A DNA stretch of 64,000 nucleotides from Streptomyces sp. NBC_01451 (GCF_036227485.1 NZ_CP109479.1:2666001-2730000); one strand, 5' to 3'; shown: positions 17,184 through 27,351, counted from the stretch's first letter. Numbers and translations: made by a program. The notes: generated from the letters alone by a model not told the origin.

Positions 17184-19109
17184 ATGTCCACGACACGTGC
17201 AACCGCAAAGGGCCCGGAATCCCACGCCGGCCGTTCCGCCGTACGCACCCTGTTGCGCCTGTGGCCCTATGTGCGGCCGGTGCGGGCACGGCTGTTCACC
17301 GCCGCCTTCATCGCCGTGCTCGCCTCGTGCATGGGGCTGGTGATCCCGCTCGTCCTGAAGTGGATGGTGGACGGGCCGATCGCCGACCGTGACTCGCGCG
17401 GTGTGTGGCTCGGGGCGCTGTGGCTGCTGCTGCTCGGGGTCGGGGAGGCAGTGCTGTTCGGGCTGCGGCGGTGGCTGGTGGCCCGGCCGCTGGCCGGGGT
17501 CGAGGCGGCGATGCGGGCGAGCCTGTACCGGCGGCTCCAGCGGCTGCCGGTCGCCTTCCACGACCGGTGGCCGTCCGGTCAGCTGCTGTCCCGGGCGACG
17601 TCGGACCTGCAACTGCTGCGGATGTTCCTCGCCTTCCCGCTGACGTTCCTGTTCGTCAACGCGGTGACGATCCTGGCCGGCGTGACCATCATGCTGGTCC
17701 AGGACTGGTCGCTGGGGCTGGTGATCCTGGGGCCCGCCGTCCCCGTCCTGATCGTGTGCATCGTCTTCGAGCGGCGCTACCACCTCGTCGCCCGGCGCGC
17801 CCAGGACCAGGTGGGCGACCTGACGACGGTCGTCGAGGAGAGCGTGCTCGGCATCCGGATCATCAAGGGGTTCGGGCGGCACAGGAGTCAGGCGCGGGCG
17901 TTCCAGGAGCTGTCGCGGACGCTGCGCGGGACCGAACTGCACAAGGCCCGGCTGCTGTCGGCGATCTGGGCGGTGATCGTCACGCTGCCGGAGCTGGCGA
18001 TCGGGGCGGCGCTCGTGCTGGGGACCGTGCAGGTCGCCGACGGCGATCTGTCGGCCGGGACACTGGTCGCCTTCCTGTCCACGGCCCTCGCCCTGCGCTG
18101 GCCCGTCGACTCCATCGGCTTCCTCCTCGCGATGAGCCAGGACGCGGCCACCGCGACGGAACGCTACTTCGAGGTGATGGACGAGGACCCGGAGGACGTG
18201 GGGGAGGTCGCTCCCGCGGACGCCCGCGCCCCGGCCCCCGCTTCGGCCTCGACCTCTGCCTCTGTCTCCGCCTCGGCCGCTGTCTCTGCGGCTTCCGCCG
18301 ACGCCGACCGTGGGCTCCGCTTCCACGGTGTCTCGTTCCGGTATCCCGACGCCCCCGCCGGCTCCCCTCCCGTCCTCGACCGCGTCGACCTCCACATCCG
18401 GCCCGGCGAGTCCATGGCCCTCGTCGGCACGACCGGCAGCGGCAAGACCACGCTCACGGCGCTCGTCCCCCGGCTGCACGAGGTGACCTCGGGGCGCATC
18501 ACCCTCGACGGACACGACATCTCCGCCCTGCCCAGGGAGGAGCTGCGCGAACTGGTGGCCGTCGCCTTCGAGGAACCCACCCTCTTCTCGGCGAGCGTCG
18601 GCGCCAACGTCCTCATGGGGGCCCAGGACTCCGCCGGCGAGGCCGAGCTGCACCACGCGCTGGCCGTGGCCCAGGCCGACTTCGTGCACTCGCTTCCGCA
18701 GGGCACGGACACCCAGGTCGGCGAGCAGGGACTCAGTCTGTCCGGCGGCCAGCGGCAGCGGCTCGCGCTGGCCCGGGCGGTCGTGGGCAGTCCCCGGTTC
18801 CTCGTCCTCGACGACCCGCTGTCCGCGCTGGACGTGCGCACGGAGGCCGCCATCGAGGCCGCGCTGCGCCGGGTCCTCGCCGACACCACGGCCCTGATCG
18901 TGGCGCACCGCCCGTCCACGGTCCTGCTCGCCGACCGCGTCGCCCTTCTGTCCGGCGGCCGGATCACCGCCGTGGGCACGCATCACGAACTCCTGCGGAC
19001 GAACTCCGAGTACGCCTGGCTGATGGCCGGCGCGGACGAGGAGAGCGACCGCGGCGGCACCCCCCACGGCACCGACAGCACCGACAGCTTCGAGGAGGCC
19101 GCCCGATGA
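17184..19109 (+). CDS. ABC exporter half-transporter, partner A of pair 1 (TMD-NBD)
   Basis: A 641-residue half-transporter with six transmembrane helices (about 40-320) and a C-terminal ATPase. Walker A GTTGSGKTT is at about 413, the signature LSGGQRQR at about 518 is perfect, but Walker B reads FLVLDDPLSALD with Asp in place of the catalytic Glu, and the Q-loop Gln appears as AFEEPTLF. The site built on this Walker A/B is therefore the non-hydrolytic one. A linker at about 350-375 is a Ser/Ala/Thr tract from short repeats. ATG 17184 is used. The stop overlaps the ATG of partner B by 4 bp, so the two form a heterodimer of unknown substrate. Confidence 0.9.
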   Translation: MSTTRATAKGPESHAGRSAVRTLLRLWPYVRPVRARLFTAAFIAVLASCMGLVIPLVLKWMVDGPIADRDSRGVWLGALWLLLLGVGEAVLFGLRRWLVARPLAGVEAAMRASLYRRLQRLPVAFHDRWPSGQLLSRATSDLQLLRMFLAFPLTFLFVNAVTILAGVTIMLVQDWSLGLVILGPAVPVLIVCIVFERRYHLVARRAQDQVGDLTTVVEESVLGIRIIKGFGRHRSQARAFQELSRTLRGTELHKARLLSAIWAVIVTLPELAIGAALVLGTVQVADGDLSAGTLVAFLSTALALRWPVDSIGFLLAMSQDAATATERYFEVMDEDPEDVGEVAPADARAPAPASASTSASVSASAAVSAASADADRGLRFHGVSFRYPDAPAGSPPVLDRVDLHIRPGESMALVGTTGSGKTTLTALVPRLHEVTSGRITLDGHDISALPREELRELVAVAFEEPTLFSASVGANVLMGAQDSAGEAELHHALAVAQADFVHSLPQGTDTQVGEQGLSLSGGQRQRLALARAVVGSPRFLVLDDPLSALDVRTEAAIEAALRRVLADTTALIVAHRPSTVLLADRVALLSGGRITAVGTHHELLRTNSEYAWLMAGADEESDRGGTPHGTDSTDSFEEAAR

Positions 19110-21043
19110 CGGCGCCCACGACCACCGCGCCGACCCCCGACGACGAACAGCCCTCCGGGCCGGACGGCGGCCCGGCCTCCGGAACGGCCGCCGGACCGCA
19201 CACCTCGCCGGACACCGCGGCCGCCCCCGCCGCCCCCCGGTCCCCCACCCCCGGCGACCCCTTCGACCAGGACGACCTGCCCACCCCCAAGGGCGCCACC
19301 GCGAGCCTGCTCCGGTCCCTCCTCGCCCCGATGAAGGGCCGGGTCGCCCTGACCGCCGTACTTCTGCTGCTTCAGCAGGCGGCCGTCCAGACGGGCCCGC
19401 TGCTCGTCGCGTACGCCATCGACCGTGCCGTTCCGGCCTTCCGCGACCACGACAACGGGCCGCTCGTCGCCGTCGCGGTCGGCTATCTGCTCTGCGCGCT
19501 GGCGTCGGGCGCGTTGCAGTACTGGTTCATCTCCGCCGCCGCTCGGGTCAGTCAGGACGCGCTGCTCGATCTGCGCGGGCGCATCTTCCGGCACGCGCAG
19601 GCGCTCAGCCTCGACTTCCACGAGCGCTACACCTCGGGCCGGCTGATCTCCCGTTCCACGGCTGACGTCGAGTCGCTGCGCGAGCTGCTGAACGACGGGC
19701 TCCAGGAACTCGTCACCATCGCGCTGTCGTTCGCCTACATCTCGGCCGTCCTGCTCTGGCTGGATCTGAGCCTCGGGGCGCTCGCCATCGCCTCGTTCGT
19801 GCCGCTGTACCTGCTGGTCCGGCTCTACCGGCGCCGGGCCGGCCGGGTGTACGCGCTGCGGTCCACCGCGATCGCCGCCGTCATCGTCAAGTTCGTGGAG
19901 ACGATGAACGGCATCCGGCCGGTGCGCGCGTTCCGCCGCGAGGCCGCCAACGACATGGAGTTCGAGGGCCTCAACCGGGACCACGAGCGGAAGAACGGCG
20001 ACGCGATCCTGGAGATGGCCCGTTACGTCGTCGGGTCCCGGGTCGTCGCCAACTCCGCTGTCGCGGCGATGGTGTTGTGGGGCGCCCACCGGGTCGCGGA
20101 CGGCTCGCTCGAACTGGGTGTGCTGGCCGCCGCCGTGCTGTATCTGCGCCGGTTGTACGACCCCATCGACCGGCTCGGCATGTTCCTCAACTCGTACCAG
20201 TCGGCCACGGCCTCCCTGGAGAAGATCTCCGGGCTGCTGTCCCAGACGCCCTCCGTCCCGGAGCCGTCGGCTCCGCGGGAGCTGCCGGTACTGGAGTCGG
20301 AGCACCCGGGTCGCGAGGTCGTCTTCGACGGGGTCCGGTTCGCCTACCGCACCGGCGGCGAGGTGCTGCCCCGCTTCGACCTCACCCTCCCGGCCGGGCA
20401 GACCGTCGCGGTCGTCGGCTCGACCGGCGCCGGCAAGTCCACCCTGGCCAAGCTGCTCGCCCGCTTCTACGACCCCACCGAGGGAGATGTCCGCCTCGAC
20501 GGCGTCGACCTGCGGGACCTGTCGGGCGCCGACCTGCGGCGCGGGGTCGTGATGGTGACGCAGGAGGCCTTCCTGTTCTCCGGGAGCGTCGCCGACAACA
20601 TCGCCATCGGCGCCCCGGACGCCTCGCGCGAGGAGATCGAGCACGCGGCCAAGGCGATCGGCGCCCACGACTTCATCACCTCACTGCCCGAGGGCTACGA
20701 CACGGACGTACGCAAGCGGGGTGGCCGTATCTCCGCCGGGCAGCGCCAACTGGTCGCGTTCGCAAGGGCGTTGCTCGCCGACCCGGCGGTGCTGATCCTC
20801 GACGAGGCGACCAGTTCGCTCGACATCCCGGGTGAACGGGCCGTGCAGCGCGCGATGTCGACGGTCCTGAGGGGGCGTACGGCCGTCGTGATCGCGCACC
20901 GGCTGTCGACCGTCGAGATCGCCGACCGGGTGCTGGTGATGGAGCACGGGCGGGTCGTCGAGGACGGCGCCCCGGCCGAACTCATCGGCGGTAAGGGCCG
21001 GTTCGCTGATCTGCACCGGGCCTGGCGGGACAGCCTGGTGTGA
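19106..21043 (+). CDS. ABC exporter half-transporter, partner B of pair 1 (TMD-NBD)
   Basis: A 645-residue half-transporter whose first 55 residues are a Pro/Thr/Asp-rich tail, followed by six helices and an ATPase domain. Walker A STGAGKST (about 437), Q-loop VTQEAFLF, Walker [12 protein letters not shown] with catalytic Glu (about 563) and the switch His in VIAHRL are all intact. The signature is ISAGQRQ instead of LSGGQ. With partner A, the consensus hydrolytic site combines this Walker A/B with A's LSGGQ. ATG 19106 overlaps A's stop, and GGAGG lies upstream. The downstream pair of half-transporters begins 73 bp later. Confidence 0.92.
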   Translation: MTAPTTTAPTPDDEQPSGPDGGPASGTAAGPHTSPDTAAAPAAPRSPTPGDPFDQDDLPTPKGATASLLRSLLAPMKGRVALTAVLLLLQQAAVQTGPLLVAYAIDRAVPAFRDHDNGPLVAVAVGYLLCALASGALQYWFISAAARVSQDALLDLRGRIFRHAQALSLDFHERYTSGRLISRSTADVESLRELLNDGLQELVTIALSFAYISAVLLWLDLSLGALAIASFVPLYLLVRLYRRRAGRVYALRSTAIAAVIVKFVETMNGIRPVRAFRREAANDMEFEGLNRDHERKNGDAILEMARYVVGSRVVANSAVAAMVLWGAHRVADGSLELGVLAAAVLYLRRLYDPIDRLGMFLNSYQSATASLEKISGLLSQTPSVPEPSAPRELPVLESEHPGREVVFDGVRFAYRTGGEVLPRFDLTLPAGQTVAVVGSTGAGKSTLAKLLARFYDPTEGDVRLDGVDLRDLSGADLRRGVVMVTQEAFLFSGSVADNIAIGAPDASREEIEHAAKAIGAHDFITSLPEGYDTDVRKRGGRISAGQRQLVAFARALLADPAVLILDEATSSLDIPGERAVQRAMSTVLRGRTAVVIAHRLSTVEIADRVLVMEHGRVVEDGAPAELIGGKGRFADLHRAWRDSLV

Positions 21044-21115
21044 GTGCGTGGGTGCGTCCGCGAGCGGGCGCGCCGGTGCTTGTCTGCGGAGGACGGGACG
21101 GGGGACGGCAGAGAA

Positions 21116-22903
21116 ATGATCGACGCGTACGAGGATCCCGGCACGCCCGACTCCCGCGGTCCCGCCCGCTATCTGCTGTGGCTGGTGCGGCAGCAGTGGC
21201 GGCGGTGTGCGGTCGGGGCGCTGCTGGCCAGCAGCTGGACGACGCTGATGGCGCTGTCGCCGTATCTGATGTCCCGGGCCGTCGACGAGGGTCTCGAACC
21301 GGGTGACCAGGCCGTGCTGGCGGGCTGGGCCGGTGGGATGCTCGCCGCCGGGACGTTCAGTGCGTGGCTGAGCATCATGCGGCACCGCACGATGACCCGG
21401 GTCCGGATGGACGCCAACTTCCGCACGGTGAAGGTCGTGGTCGGGCAGGCCGTGCGGCTCGGGGCGGCGCTGCCCCGGCAGGCCGGGGCCGGTGAGGTCG
21501 TCACGATCGGCGTCGGTGACGTGCAGACGATCGGCCAGTCGCTGACCTTCGTCGGGCCCGGCATCGGCGCGATGGTCTCCTACGGTGTGGTCGCCGGACT
21601 GCTGCTGGCGGTGTCACCGACGCTCGCCGCGGTGATCCTGCTCGGCGTGCCCGTTGTCGCCGTCCTCGTCGGGCCGTTGCTCGGCCGGCTCCAGGGGGTG
21701 GAGTCGTCGTACCGGGAGCGGCAGGGCGTCCTGACCGCCCGGATCGGGGACCTCTCGGGCGGGCTGCGCGTCCTCAACGGCCTTGGCGGCAAAGGGCTGT
21801 TCGCCGACGCCTTCCGCCGTGACTCGCGCCGCCTCCAGGAGCAGGGGTACCGGGTCGGGGCGGTGAGCAGCTGGATCCAGGCACTCGGGGTCGGGCTGCC
21901 GACGCTGTTCCTGGCCCTGGTGACCTGGCTCGCGGCCCGGCTGGCCGCCCAGGGGTCCATCAGCGTGGGCGAGTTGGTGTCGGTGTACGGCTATGTCGCC
22001 GTGCTGATCATGCCGGTGGCGTTCTTCATCGAGTGCGGTTTCCAGATCAGCCGCGCCCTGGTGGCCGCCCGAAGGGTCGTACGGTTCCTGGCACTTGAGC
22101 CCGACGACGACAGCGGCGGCCGGGGGCTGGACGCGCCCGCGTCGCCGTCCGCGCTGCACGACCCCGAGTCCGGGGTGACCGTCGTGCCGGGGCGGCTGAC
22201 CGCGCTCGCCGGTGCCCGGCCCGCCGATGCCGCCGCCGTCGTCGACCGGCTCGGCCGGTTCACGCCGTCGGCGGCGACCTGGGGCGGCGTACGGCTCGAC
22301 GAGGTCGCCCTCGCCCAGGTGCGCGCCCGCATCCTGGTCGCCGACAACGAGGCCGACCTGTTCGCCGGGACCCTGCGCGAACTGGTCTCCGGGCGCGGGG
22401 AGCCCGGCGAGGAGGCCGTCGCGCGGGCGGTGCGGGCCGCCGTCGCCGACGACATCGTCCTCGGGCTGCCGGAGGGGCTGGACTCGGCGATCGACGCACA
22501 GGGCCGCAACCTCTCGGGCGGGCAGCGGCAGCGGATACGGCTGGTGCGGGCGCTGCTCGCCGACCCCGAGGTGCTGCTGGCCGTGGAGCCGACCTCGGCG
22601 CTGGACGCGCACACCGAGGCCGCCGTCGCCGACCGGCTGCGCGCCGAGCGCGGCGAGCGCGCGGACCGTGCGACCGTCGTGGCGTCCACCTCGCCCCTGC
22701 TGCTGGACCGGGCGGACAACGTGTACTACCTGGTCGACGGCAGGGTGGCGGCCGTCGGCAGCCATCAGCGGCTGCTCGCGGAGGAACCGGGATACCGGGC
22801 CCTGGTGGCGCGCGACGCGGACGAGACGGACGAGGAAGAGAGCCCGGGAGACCTGGTGGCCGGCGAGGAAGGCCTGGAGAGCGTCGAGGAGCCCGCACGG
22901 TGA
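21116..22903 (+). CDS. ABC exporter half-transporter with a dead nucleotide site (pair 2, partner C)
   Basis: A 595-residue half-transporter: six membrane helices (about 20-310), then an ATPase-like domain that has lost most catalytic features. Where Walker A should be the sequence reads ALAGARPADAAAV, with no Lys or Gly-rich loop. Walker B reads LLAVEPTSALD, lacking the Asp, and the switch His is replaced (VASTSPLL). The signature LSGGQRQRIRLV at about 465 is perfect. The domain can hardly bind ATP by itself but can supply the signature to partner D. ATG 21116 follows a GGGGGAC stretch. The stop overlaps the GTG of partner D. The pair is a strongly asymmetric exporter of unknown cargo. Confidence 0.88.
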   Translation: MIDAYEDPGTPDSRGPARYLLWLVRQQWRRCAVGALLASSWTTLMALSPYLMSRAVDEGLEPGDQAVLAGWAGGMLAAGTFSAWLSIMRHRTMTRVRMDANFRTVKVVVGQAVRLGAALPRQAGAGEVVTIGVGDVQTIGQSLTFVGPGIGAMVSYGVVAGLLLAVSPTLAAVILLGVPVVAVLVGPLLGRLQGVESSYRERQGVLTARIGDLSGGLRVLNGLGGKGLFADAFRRDSRRLQEQGYRVGAVSSWIQALGVGLPTLFLALVTWLAARLAAQGSISVGELVSVYGYVAVLIMPVAFFIECGFQISRALVAARRVVRFLALEPDDDSGGRGLDAPASPSALHDPESGVTVVPGRLTALAGARPADAAAVVDRLGRFTPSAATWGGVRLDEVALAQVRARILVADNEADLFAGTLRELVSGRGEPGEEAVARAVRAAVADDIVLGLPEGLDSAIDAQGRNLSGGQRQRIRLVRALLADPEVLLAVEPTSALDAHTEAAVADRLRAERGERADRATVVASTSPLLLDRADNVYYLVDGRVAAVGSHQRLLAEEPGYRALVARDADETDEEESPGDLVAGEEGLESVEEPAR

Positions 22904-24687
22904 GTGCCCACCTGCCCGTCGCCACGGCGGCCGACGTCCGCCGGGCCGCCGTCCGGCTGATCCGCGCCGACGGCCGCGCCTTCACCGCGCTTCTGCTGCT
23001 GAACTCCGCTGCCGCCGGTGCCGGGCTCGTCGCGCCCTGGCTGCTCGGGCGGATCATCGACGAGGTGCGGGCGGGCGCCGGGGTCTCGGCCGTGGACCGG
23101 CTCGGGCTGGTGATCGTGGCGTGCGCGGTGGCCCAGTTGCTGCTGGCGCGCTGGGCGCGGTACGTCGGCTACCGGTTCGGGGAGCGGACGCTCGCCCGGG
23201 TGCGGGAGGAGTTCGTCGACCGGGCGCTCGCGCTGCCCGCGTCGGTGGTGGAGCGGGCCGGGACCGGTGATCTGACGGCCCGGGGGACGGCCGACGTCAG
23301 CACGGTCGGCACGACGTTGCGCGATGCCGGGCCGGACCTGCTCATCGCCTCGGTGCAGTGCGTGTTCATCGTCGGCGCCGTGTTCGCGCTCGATCCGCTG
23401 CTCGGTCTGGCCGCGGTGCTCGCGCAGACCGGCATCTGGTTCGCGCTGCGCTGGTATCTGCGCCGGGCACGCGACGCGTATCTCGCCGAGGGTTCCGCCA
23501 ACTCCGAAGTGGCCGAAATTCTCTCGGCGACCGCCTCGGGGGCCCGCACCGTCGACGCGTTCGGGCTGGCGGAGCGGCGGGTCGCGGTGAGCCGGGAGGC
23601 ACTGGACCACTCCCGGCGCAGGCGTCTGCACACGCTGTATCTGCGGACGGTGTTCTTTCCGCCGGTGGAGGTGTCGTACGTCCTTCCCGTGGTCGTCGTG
23701 CTGGTGGTGGGCGGCGCGCTGCACGGGCAGGGGGCGATCAGTCTGGGCGCGGTCGTGGCGGCGGCCCTGTATCTGCGGCAGTTGGAGGCGCCGCTCGACG
23801 AGGTGCTGACGTGGATGGAGCAACTGCAGTCCAGCAGCGCCTCGTTCGCGCGGGTGGAGGGGCTCGGGCGGGCGCCGAAGGGCGGGTCGCAGGCGTCGCC
23901 GGTGCCGGTGGACGACCGGATCGACGTGACGGGGGTGCGGTACGCGTACGACCGTGGGGGCGAGGTGCTGCGCGGGGTCGATCTGACGGTGCGGCCGGGT
24001 GAACGGCTCGCGGTGGTGGGGCCGTCGGGGGCGGGCAAGACGACGCTGTGCCGGCTGCTGGCGGGAGTCGACGAGCCGCGTTCGGGCACGGTGACCGTGG
24101 GCGGCGTACCGATCTCCTCGCTCGGGCCGGAGGAGCTGCGGCGGCAGGTCGTGCTCGTCACGCAGGAGCACCATGTCTTCCTGGGCACGGTCCGGGACAA
24201 TCTGCTGATCGCCGAACCGGCCGCCACGGACGCCGAGTTGTGGGCGGCGCTGGCCGCTGTCGGCGCCGCCGGCTGGGTGCGCGAGCTGCCGGCCGGGCTG
24301 GACACCGGGCTGGGCCCCGACGGGGAGTCGACCGACGGTTCGCGGGCCCAGCAACTGGCCCTGGCCCGTGTGGTGCTGGCGGACCCGCACACGCTGATCC
24401 TGGACGAGGCGACGGCGTTGCTCGATCCGACGACCGCGCGGCACACGGAGCGCGCGCTGGCCGCCGTACTGGAGGGGCGGACGGTGATCGCGATCGCGCA
24501 CCGGCTGCACACCGCGCACGACGCGGACCGGGTGGCCGTGATGGAGGACGGGCTGATCACCGAACTCGGCACGCACGAGGGGCTGGTGGCGGCGGGCGGG
24601 GCGTACTCGGCGCTGTGGCGGTCGTGGCACGGGGAGCAGCAGCCCGCTTCGGCGGAGAAGATCGATTCGTTGCAGAAGGTTGAATAG
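22900..24687 (+). CDS. ABC exporter half-transporter with intact Walker motifs (pair 2, partner D)
   Basis: A 595-residue half-transporter with the usual six-helix domain and ATPase domain. Walker A PSGAGKTT (about 373), Q-loop VTQEHHVF, Walker B LILDEATALLD (about 499) and the switch His in AIAHRL are intact. The signature, however, reads TDGSRAQQLALA in place of LSGGQ. This is the mirror image of partner C, so the only functional site must combine D's Walker motifs with C's signature. GTG 22900 overlaps C's stop (GTGA), guaranteeing coupled synthesis. It ends the four-gene exporter run; 236 bp separate it from the first metalloprotease. Confidence 0.92.
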   Translation: MSAHLPVATAADVRRAAVRLIRADGRAFTALLLLNSAAAGAGLVAPWLLGRIIDEVRAGAGVSAVDRLGLVIVACAVAQLLLARWARYVGYRFGERTLARVREEFVDRALALPASVVERAGTGDLTARGTADVSTVGTTLRDAGPDLLIASVQCVFIVGAVFALDPLLGLAAVLAQTGIWFALRWYLRRARDAYLAEGSANSEVAEILSATASGARTVDAFGLAERRVAVSREALDHSRRRRLHTLYLRTVFFPPVEVSYVLPVVVVLVVGGALHGQGAISLGAVVAAALYLRQLEAPLDEVLTWMEQLQSSSASFARVEGLGRAPKGGSQASPVPVDDRIDVTGVRYAYDRGGEVLRGVDLTVRPGERLAVVGPSGAGKTTLCRLLAGVDEPRSGTVTVGGVPISSLGPEELRRQVVLVTQEHHVFLGTVRDNLLIAEPAATDAELWAALAAVGAAGWVRELPAGLDTGLGPDGESTDGSRAQQLALARVVLADPHTLILDEATALLDPTTARHTERALAAVLEGRTVIAIAHRLHTAHDADRVAVMEDGLITELGTHEGLVAAGGAYSALWRSWHGEQQPASAEKIDSLQKVE

Positions 24688-24705
24688 CCCGTATAGCGAA
24701 CATGA

Positions 24706-24787
24706 CCAACCGGACAACGAACCTTTTCCAGCCAACTTATTGACGCGGTCCTGACAGCGTACGGCCCTGCCTGCCACTCTTCCCACG
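24706..24787 (+). promoter_or_regulatory. Conserved upstream block of metalloprotease gene 1
   Basis: The segment shares ACCGGACA, TTTTC, AGCCAAC, GGTCCTGACA, GTAC and CACTCTTCC in the same order with the region upstream of the paralogous gene (27191-27265). Conservation in non-coding DNA about 140-220 bp before both starts points to a shared promoter or activator site, or a duplicated leader. Confidence 0.6.
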
Positions 24788-24923
24788 GCACCTTCACAGC
24801 CACTCCACAGCAACAAGGCTGTGTTCGTCGTCGCGCATCCGCACGCACCTGTTCTGCCCCGGACGGACGACCACCGTTCGGTCCCCCCTGGCCGTTCGAC
24901 CGGCGGCCAAGCAGAAGGAGTCA

Positions 24924-27002
24924 GTGTTGAGACGCCAGTCCCACAGACGCGCCCCCCACGCCACCCCCACCGAGTTCTCCCGCTCGACGCAGCGACGGGT
25001 CGCCACCGGCGCCCTCGTCGCGGTAACAGCCCTACTGGCAGCGGCAGTTCAGTCCGGTGCCGCCACCGCAGCCCCGGAGAAGGCACCGTCGGCCGCGGGC
25101 AGGGTCATACCGGGCGCCGAGTCCGTCAAGCTGTCCCCCGCCCAGCGCGCCGCGCTGCTGGCCGAGGCCAACGCCACCAAGGTGGACACGGCCAGGGAAC
25201 TCGGCCTGGGCGCCAAGGAGAAGCTCGTCGTCCGTGACGTCCTCAAGGACGGCGACGGCACCGTGCACACACGGTACGAGCGCACGTACGACGGCCTCCC
25301 CGTCCTCGGCGGCGACCTGATCGTCGACACCGCCAAGTCGGGTGCCACGGAAGGCGTCGTGAAGGCGTCCCGCGCCACCATCAAGGTCGCGACGACGACG
25401 GCCTCGCTGCCCGTCGCGAAGGCGGAGCAGCAGGCGCTGACCGCCGCGAAGGCCGAGTCGAAGAGCCCCAAGCTCAGCAAGGAGCCCAGGAAGGTCGTCT
25501 GGGCCGGCTCCGGGACCCCGGTGCTCGCGTTCGAGACGGTCGTCGGCGGTCTCCAGCACGACGGCACCCCGAACGAGCTGCACGTCATCACCGACGCGGC
25601 CACCGGCAAGAAGCTCTTCGAATACCAGGGCGTCGAGACCGGCACCGGCAACACGGTGTACAGCGGCACGGTCGACCTCACCACCACGCAGTCGGGTTCG
25701 ACGTACAACCTGACCGACGGCGCGCGCGGCGGCCACAAGACGTACAACCTGAACCGCGGCACCTCCGGCACCGGCACCCTCTTCTCGGGCGCCGACGACA
25801 TCTGGGGCAACGGCCTCGCGTCCAACCTGGAGTCGGCCGGTGCCGACGCCCACTACGGCGCCGCGCTGACCTGGGACTACTACAAGAACGTCCAGGGCCG
25901 CTCGGGCATCAGGGGCGACGGCGTGGGCGCGTACTCGCGCGTCCACTACGGCAACGCGTACGTCAACGCCTTCTGGCAGGACAGCTGCTTCTGCATGACG
26001 TACGGCGACGGGTCGGGCAACACCAACCCGCTGACCTCCATCGACGTGGCCGGCCACGAGATGACCCACGGCGTCACCGCCAACACGGCCGGCCTCAACT
26101 ACTCGGGCGAGTCCGGCGGCCTCAACGAGGCCACCTCGGACATCTTCGGCACCGCCGTCGAGTTCTACGCGAACAACTCCTCCGACGTCGGTGACTACCT
26201 CATCGGCGAAGAGATCAACATCAACGGCAACGGCACGCCGCTGCGTTACATGGACAAGCCGAGCAAGGACGGTTCGTCCAAGGACAGCTGGTACTCGGGC
26301 ATCGGGTCGGTCGACGTGCACTACTCGTCGGGTCCCGCGAACCACTTCTTCTACCTCCTCTCCGAGGGCAGCGGCGCCAAGACCATCAACGGCGTCAGCT
26401 ACAACTCGGCCACCTCGGACGGGCTCCCGGTGACCGGCATCGGCCGGGACAAGGCGGAGAAGATCTGGTTCCGCGCGCTCACCACGAAGTTCACGACGAC
26501 CACCAACTACGCGGCGGCCCGCACCGGCACCCTCGCGGCGGCCGGTGAGCTGTACGGCACGACGAGCGCCGAGTACACGGCCGTGCAGAACGCGTGGGCC
26601 GGGGTCAGCGTCGGTACGCGTCCGGGCGGCGGTGGCGGCGGTACCGGCACCTCCTTCGAGTCCACGACCGTCGTATCGATTCCGGACAACGGTGCCGCCG
26701 TGACCTCGTCGCTCGCGGTCACCGGCATCACCGGCAACGCGCCGGCCAACCTGGTGGTCACGCCGAACATCACGCACACCTGGCGCGGCGACCTCGTCGT
26801 CGACCTGGTGGCACCGGACGGCTCGGTCTACAACCTGAAGCCGTTCAGCTCCTCGGACTCGGCGGACAACGTGACCGAGGCGTACACGGTCAACGCTTCC
26901 TCCGAGGTCGCCAACGGGACCTGGGTGTTGAGGGTCCAGGACAAGGCGGCCCAGGACACCGGCAGGATCAACGGCTGGAAGATCACCTTCCCGTCGGCCT
27001 GA
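24924..27002 (+). CDS. Secreted M4 (thermolysin-like) metalloprotease with P-domain
   Basis: The 692-residue preproenzyme has an Arg-rich signal peptide, an FTP/PepSY propeptide to about residue 215, and an M4 catalytic domain with HEMTH at about 376, the third zinc ligand in GGLNEATSD and the catalytic His in SSGPANHFFYLL. A Gly-rich hinge then leads to a C-terminal P/Homo-B domain (about 575-692, WRGDLVVDLVAPDGS) of the kind that stabilises or targets secreted proteases. It degrades extracellular protein. GTG 24924 is the listed start, but TTG 24927 has better spacing from AAGGAG. A close paralogue without the P-domain follows; a strong terminator separates them. Confidence 0.93.
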   Translation: MLRRQSHRRAPHATPTEFSRSTQRRVATGALVAVTALLAAAVQSGAATAAPEKAPSAAGRVIPGAESVKLSPAQRAALLAEANATKVDTARELGLGAKEKLVVRDVLKDGDGTVHTRYERTYDGLPVLGGDLIVDTAKSGATEGVVKASRATIKVATTTASLPVAKAEQQALTAAKAESKSPKLSKEPRKVVWAGSGTPVLAFETVVGGLQHDGTPNELHVITDAATGKKLFEYQGVETGTGNTVYSGTVDLTTTQSGSTYNLTDGARGGHKTYNLNRGTSGTGTLFSGADDIWGNGLASNLESAGADAHYGAALTWDYYKNVQGRSGIRGDGVGAYSRVHYGNAYVNAFWQDSCFCMTYGDGSGNTNPLTSIDVAGHEMTHGVTANTAGLNYSGESGGLNEATSDIFGTAVEFYANNSSDVGDYLIGEEININGNGTPLRYMDKPSKDGSSKDSWYSGIGSVDVHYSSGPANHFFYLLSEGSGAKTINGVSYNSATSDGLPVTGIGRDKAEKIWFRALTTKFTTTTNYAAARTGTLAAAGELYGTTSAEYTAVQNAWAGVSVGTRPGGGGGGTGTSFESTTVVSIPDNGAAVTSSLAVTGITGNAPANLVVTPNITHTWRGDLVVDLVAPDGSVYNLKPFSSSDSADNVTEAYTVNASSEVANGTWVLRVQDKAAQDTGRINGWKITFPSA

Positions 27003-27056
27003 ACACACAGCGGTTGAGGGCCCGTTCGCGCGGCGTTCAGGACCCGTTACCGGCAG

Positions 27057-27094
27057 GGCGCCGCCCCGGTGGATCAACTCACCGGGGCGGCGCC
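27057..27094 (+). terminator. Strong hairpin terminator after metalloprotease 1
   Basis: A perfect 15-bp stem (27057-27071 with 27080-27094) closes an 8-nt loop, followed by a short GCCTTTA run. It lies 55 bp after the stop codon, making the two protease genes separate transcription units. Confidence 0.85.
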
Positions 27095-27190
27095 GCCTTT
27101 ACCGCCCCCGTACTGCGCTTTTGTTGGCACACTGCCCGGCCTTTGTTGTCGCTTTACCAAGATCGCGCCGTGTTACATACATGAAACGTT

Positions 27191-27265
27191 CACCGGACAG
27201 TCGATTTTCAGCCAACATCACTTTGGGGTCCTGACATGTACAGGGCGCCAATGTCACTCTTCCAC
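27191..27265 (+). promoter_or_regulatory. Conserved upstream block of metalloprotease gene 2
   Basis: It matches the block upstream of gene 1 (24706-24787), with ACCGGACA, GATTTTCAGCCAAC, GGGTCCTGACATGTAC and CACTCTTCC in the same order. The rest of the 349-bp gap holds the terminator of gene 1 and an AT-richer stretch around 27110-27190 that could hold the core promoter. Confidence 0.6.
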
Positions 27266-27351
27266 CGCACGCCGCAGCAGCACTCCAACTCCACAACCAC
27301 CTCCGGCCGATCACCCCAAGACCGCCCGGAGCCCCCACAAAAGGAGTCCGT

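Noticed and set aside
17405..19105. Apparent N-terminal extension of the second half-transporter across the first gene
   Set aside because: The extension is the out-of-frame shadow of partner A; ATG 19106 with GGAGG upstream is the natural start.
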